Positions 61,291 through 64,000 of a stretch of DNA of 64,000 nt are shown here, one piece after another (position 1 is the first letter of the stretch; each line of letters starts with the position of its first letter). The stretch is from Glossina fuscipes (Eukaryota; Arthropoda; Insecta; Diptera; Glossinidae): positions 2,036,786 through 2,100,785 of the forward strand of contig NW_023998476.1 in NCBI RefSeq assembly GCF_014805625.2, written 5' to 3'. Under the pieces are notes generated by a model, which was not told the origin of the DNA, searched no databases, and saw nothing but the letters and a program-made list of their open reading frames with translations. Position numbers and translations under genes: made by a program.

Positions 61291-62832
61291 TGCAACCCAA
61301 CAGAAGGAACTTATGAAGAAAAAAAATACCAAAAAATTAAAAGATTCCACGACACAAAAATTATCAGAAAATAGTAGAAATTTCAAATCCAAAGGTTTTC
61401 GGATATATAATATAAATAAAAGTTGTGAACATATATTGAAACTTTAAATGTTTTTAAACACGCAAGCTCGAAAACGCCGTTTTAACCCGCGCTGTAGTTC
61501 TAGTGTTAAGATTATAAGTAGCGAAAATCATCCATTTATATTATTTTTGCGATTTTCGGAATTCTAACTGTAGATGGACAGCACGAATCTACTTAAAATA
61601 GAATGCTAACGTAGAATACGTGTACTTTATAGATACCTGTTGTCTGTTCTTATGAGTTAAAATAGAAAGGAGAACTTTCGTTGGTCTATAGCAATATGAC
61701 ATTTTTTATGTGTGTATATCTATATTAATCTTATTGCACTCTCTCTGCGGTTTTTTACTGTTTGTAAAAAAAAACTCATATAATATTAACTGAGAAGTAT
61801 TTTTATTCTAGATGTGGATCTAAGATTCGTTGTGGTTAATGTCCACTTTTTAAGTGTTGCGGAAGAGAAACTTTCACTCTTTCGCATAATCCAAAAGGGT
61901 GCAGAGCAACGATGTTATTGCTGGGATAAAGTATGAATTATGATATAATTCGTCTTCAAGTATCTGCTTTGGAGGTGAGCTTTGAAGGTTTATTTATAAA
62001 TCATGCTGCATGCATGAAATAATGAAAATCTTAAACGATACATTATTTTTATGCTAACTATCGAACATTTTATAATACACAAATATTCTTGATATGTTTT
62101 AAATTTTGAATTTATTTAAATATGCCCATGGTTTCGTTCAAACTCTGATTTGTTGGCTGTGGAATTTTGAAGTTTGAATACGTATTCCTGACTGAGGTCT
62201 ACAAATGAGACATGAAAACGGAGAAATTGTCTTCTATTACAACAACGAACGAAATCACCAAAAAAATTAAGATGAAAAAAAAATTTTCAAAGCTTTGAAG
62301 ATAACCTGATATCACTACGTTTAACAAAAAGACCAAAACCAGCCGAGTAGGTAATAGAGAGAAAAAGATGTACATTCGTATGTACCTATCCGATTTGATG
62401 GATGACAAAAAAGCAGTACTTTATGTTATTTCGTTAATCAGATGGAAATATTATATTATTATTATTATTATTATTTTAATTTTAGACTAATGAATTGAAT
62501 TCTTAGACTAAAAAAAGACATTGAGCAGGAAATATTATAGTCAAAGAATATCCTACACTGTTTAGTTTCATTTTTCTCTAGTAGTTTCATTTTTTCATTT
62601 TCAGTAATTCATTTATTAAGTAACCATAGAGGCATATAACTAATTATTATCTAGTTACACAGACACATTTCGTGTGGAAAAAGAAATTATAACAGAAGTG
62701 AGTACACAAGTTAGCTAGATGGCTGCTAGTGTAATAATCTTACCAGCAATGAAATATACATTATGCGTTTAACAAGGCGATCAATTTTCTTCTAAACTTA
62801 TTCAAGGAATCATAGAATGATTTCGGACTCAG
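61291..62832. other. gene-free stretch between the two CR1-like copies
   Basis: A+T-rich DNA with no recognised gene. A small cysteine-rich broken frame at 61,810-61,890 is not interpretable. It contains an (AAT)n-tailed SINE-like fragment at 62,452-62,520. Confidence 0.4.
62452..62520 (-). mobile_element. possible SINE 3'-end fragment with (AAT)n tail
   Basis: Read on the minus strand, 'tttttagtctaagaatt' is followed after about 20 bases by an (AAT)n run (62,452-62,474). This resembles the last part of the SINE at 22,802-22,990 ('ctttagtcttagaattt' followed by (AAT)n). Only about 60 bases match and there is no tRNA-like part, so the call is tentative. Confidence 0.35.
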
Positions 62833-64000
62833 TTTTATTTATTTATTTATTTTATTCCACTTATACTAGAAACTCAACTAAACAAATAACAGTCGAGTTC
62901 AATAGGCTCTTAATGCAAAACTAATATTAATTAACAATAAAATTGAGTATAAGCATAATAAAACAAATAAGAAGAAAAAAAAAAGAAAAAAAAGCATGTA
63001 CACCATCAGCATAGGAGGACACTTACAACCGGTACAGGACCAAATTGCAAATGAACCCCTAAGCCATCGCAAACATGCATAAGCCTGGCAACCGATAATA
63101 AATTGACAATAATTCACTTTCGAAACGTAACGACTTTTTAAGGATAAAAGCAAGTTTAAATACGACATAGATAAATCGCGCGTATTAAGCAATGTTGCTT
63201 TAATGGACTTTAAAGAGTCCGATAACGAGAATAAGTGGTAGACGTCATTTAGGTTCTTGCAAACGACTCTGAGCGGATTGAACAGCTCATAATTAAATTT
63301 ACACTGATTAAGCTTAACCAAGATAAAGTGCCTAGAGAAGCGGTTAGGGACATTAAAGCTTATTTCACCAAGTAATGAAGGCGAGTCAATAGCACCATTT
63401 ATTACTTTAATTAGAAAGGAAACGCCAAGAACAAATCTACGTTTCTCAAGAGACGGTAGGGACAGCAGAAGCAACCTATTTTCATACGGAGGAAGAGAGG
63501 CAATCGGATCCCAACCCAAATTTCTAAGGGCAAACAGCAAGAATTGCTTTTGAACAGATTCAATTGAATCTACATAGTATGTATATGAAGGAGACCACAC
63601 AACTGAGGCATACTCGAGTATGGGTCTAACCAAACACATGTACAGCCTTTTCGTAATGTAGGGATCATCAAGCTGTTTGGACCACCTTTTTATAAGACCA
63701 AGCGCGGACCTAGCTTTGCTAATAGAGAGCTCAATATGCAAGTTAAAACGTAACCTATGGTCAAATAGAACGCCTAAATCTGTAATCGAATCGACGTCCT
63801 CCAACTTATGCGAATCTATGAAGTAGTGAGTAATGAATGACTTTCTTCTTGAGAATGAAAACTTCTTACATTTACTTAAGTTTAGTTTCAGGAGATTCAA
63901 AGAGCACCATGCAACAAAATTATCCAAATCACCTTGAAGCTGATGTGATTGCGATTCAACAGAAAAGGAAGAAAGCAGTTTCACATCATCAGCATACATT
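62833..64000 (-). mobile_element. CR1-like non-LTR retrotransposon, 3' part, cut by window edge (copy C)
   Basis: The 3' end on the minus strand is a (TAAA)n tail at 62,833-62,855, preceded by the same untranslated sequence as copy A (actcgactgttatttgttta). Upstream the reverse-transcriptase frame is open to the window edge. Near-identity with copy A and less with copy B indicates at least two subfamilies. The 5' part lies outside the window. Confidence 0.85.
62899..63999 (-). CDS. reverse transcriptase C-terminal part of CR1-like copy C (partial)
   Basis: The frame is open over 366 codons from the window edge. It starts within the catalytic motif MYADDVKLLSSFSVES, then AWCSLNLLKLNLSKCKKFSF, a stretch matching LEDVDSITDLGVLFDHRLRF, and a thumb region with LVRPILEYASVVWSPSY and SIESVQKQFLLFALRN. 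The conserved terminal region follows (FNVPNRFSRHFILVKL, NYELFNPLRVVCKNLNDVYH, SDSLKSIKATLLNT). The last 50 or so residues are hydrophobic and probably past the true end of the family's protein. No stop or frameshift is visible up to that point, so this copy is much younger than copy B and may be complete if the rest of it is intact outside the window. Confidence 0.8.
   Translation of the reverse strand: MYADDVKLLSSFSVESQSHQLQGDLDNFVAWCSLNLLKLNLSKCKKFSFSRRKSFITHYFIDSHKLEDVDSITDLGVLFDHRLRFNLHIELSISKARSALGLIKRWSKQLDDPYITKRLYMCLVRPILEYASVVWSPSYTYYVDSIESVQKQFLLFALRNLGWDPIASLPPYENRLLLLSLPSLEKRRFVLGVSFLIKVINGAIDSPSLLGEISFNVPNRFSRHFILVKLNQCKFNYELFNPLRVVCKNLNDVYHLFSLSDSLKSIKATLLNTRDLSMSYLNLLLSLKSRYVSKVNYCQFIIGCQAYACLRWLRGSFAIWSCTGCKCPPMLMVYMLFFLFFFFLFVLLCLYSILLLINISFALRAY

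Noticed and set aside
61810..61890. second cysteine-rich, zinc-finger-like frame
   Set aside because: Only a few cysteines in a broken frame; no supporting transposase sequence around it.

Overview
This is a stretch of insect nuclear DNA, most likely from a higher fly (Brachycera). It is strongly A+T-rich, is full of (TA)n, (CT)n and (AAT)n microsatellites and poly(A/T) runs, and has short introns with GTATGT/GTAAGC donors. It holds an irritans-type mariner relic, a pogo/Tigger-type DNA transposon, several non-LTR retrotransposons and a tRNA-derived SINE. No bacterial or organellar genes were seen. The species cannot be fixed from the sequence.

Layout. 1-39 kb is gene-poor. It contains a 5'-truncated non-LTR retrotransposon tail (4.9-5.4 kb), dispersed copies of an unnamed repeat that starts with an ATACCCT...AGGGTAT hairpin, a perfect 30-bp palindrome carrying AATAAA on both strands (11,961-11,990), a deleted mariner (15.3-16.1 kb), a SINE with clear target-site duplications between two decayed 16-17-bp minisatellite tracts (22.4-23.3 kb), a (CT)n-punctuated degenerate tandem (28.2-28.6 kb), and three weak pieces of gene debris (hexokinase-like at 9.6-9.9 kb, kinase-N-lobe-like at 24.6-25.0 kb, unidentified at 31.7-32.4 kb).

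39-52 kb is the gene-bearing part. It has one intact two-exon F-box/leucine-rich protein gene on the plus strand (40,624-41,964). Two tandem paralogous two-exon genes on the minus strand (44,821-46,676 and 48,280-49,364) share an intron at the same place and phase. They encode a SAM-like N-terminal domain and a conserved C-terminal domain of unknown function. Two spliced 3'-terminal exons lie at 51,317-51,546 and 51,880-52,072 on the minus strand; any upstream exons would lie inside or beyond the transposon cluster.

52.4-64 kb is a nested transposon cluster, all on the minus strand. It comprises an I-like non-LTR element with RNase H (split by a roughly 1-kb GC-richer segment and by a 1,088-bp pogo-like element with TA target duplications), a nearly full-length but frameshifted CR1-like element (PHD-like ORF1, endonuclease, reverse transcriptase, (TAAA)n tail), and the 3' part of a second, still open copy of the same family running off the right edge.

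No obvious multi-gene system is present. The most interesting items are the tandem SAM-like gene pair, the palindrome with back-to-back polyadenylation signals, the layered transposon insertions, and the SINE family. All coordinates of introns and transposon edges are read by eye.
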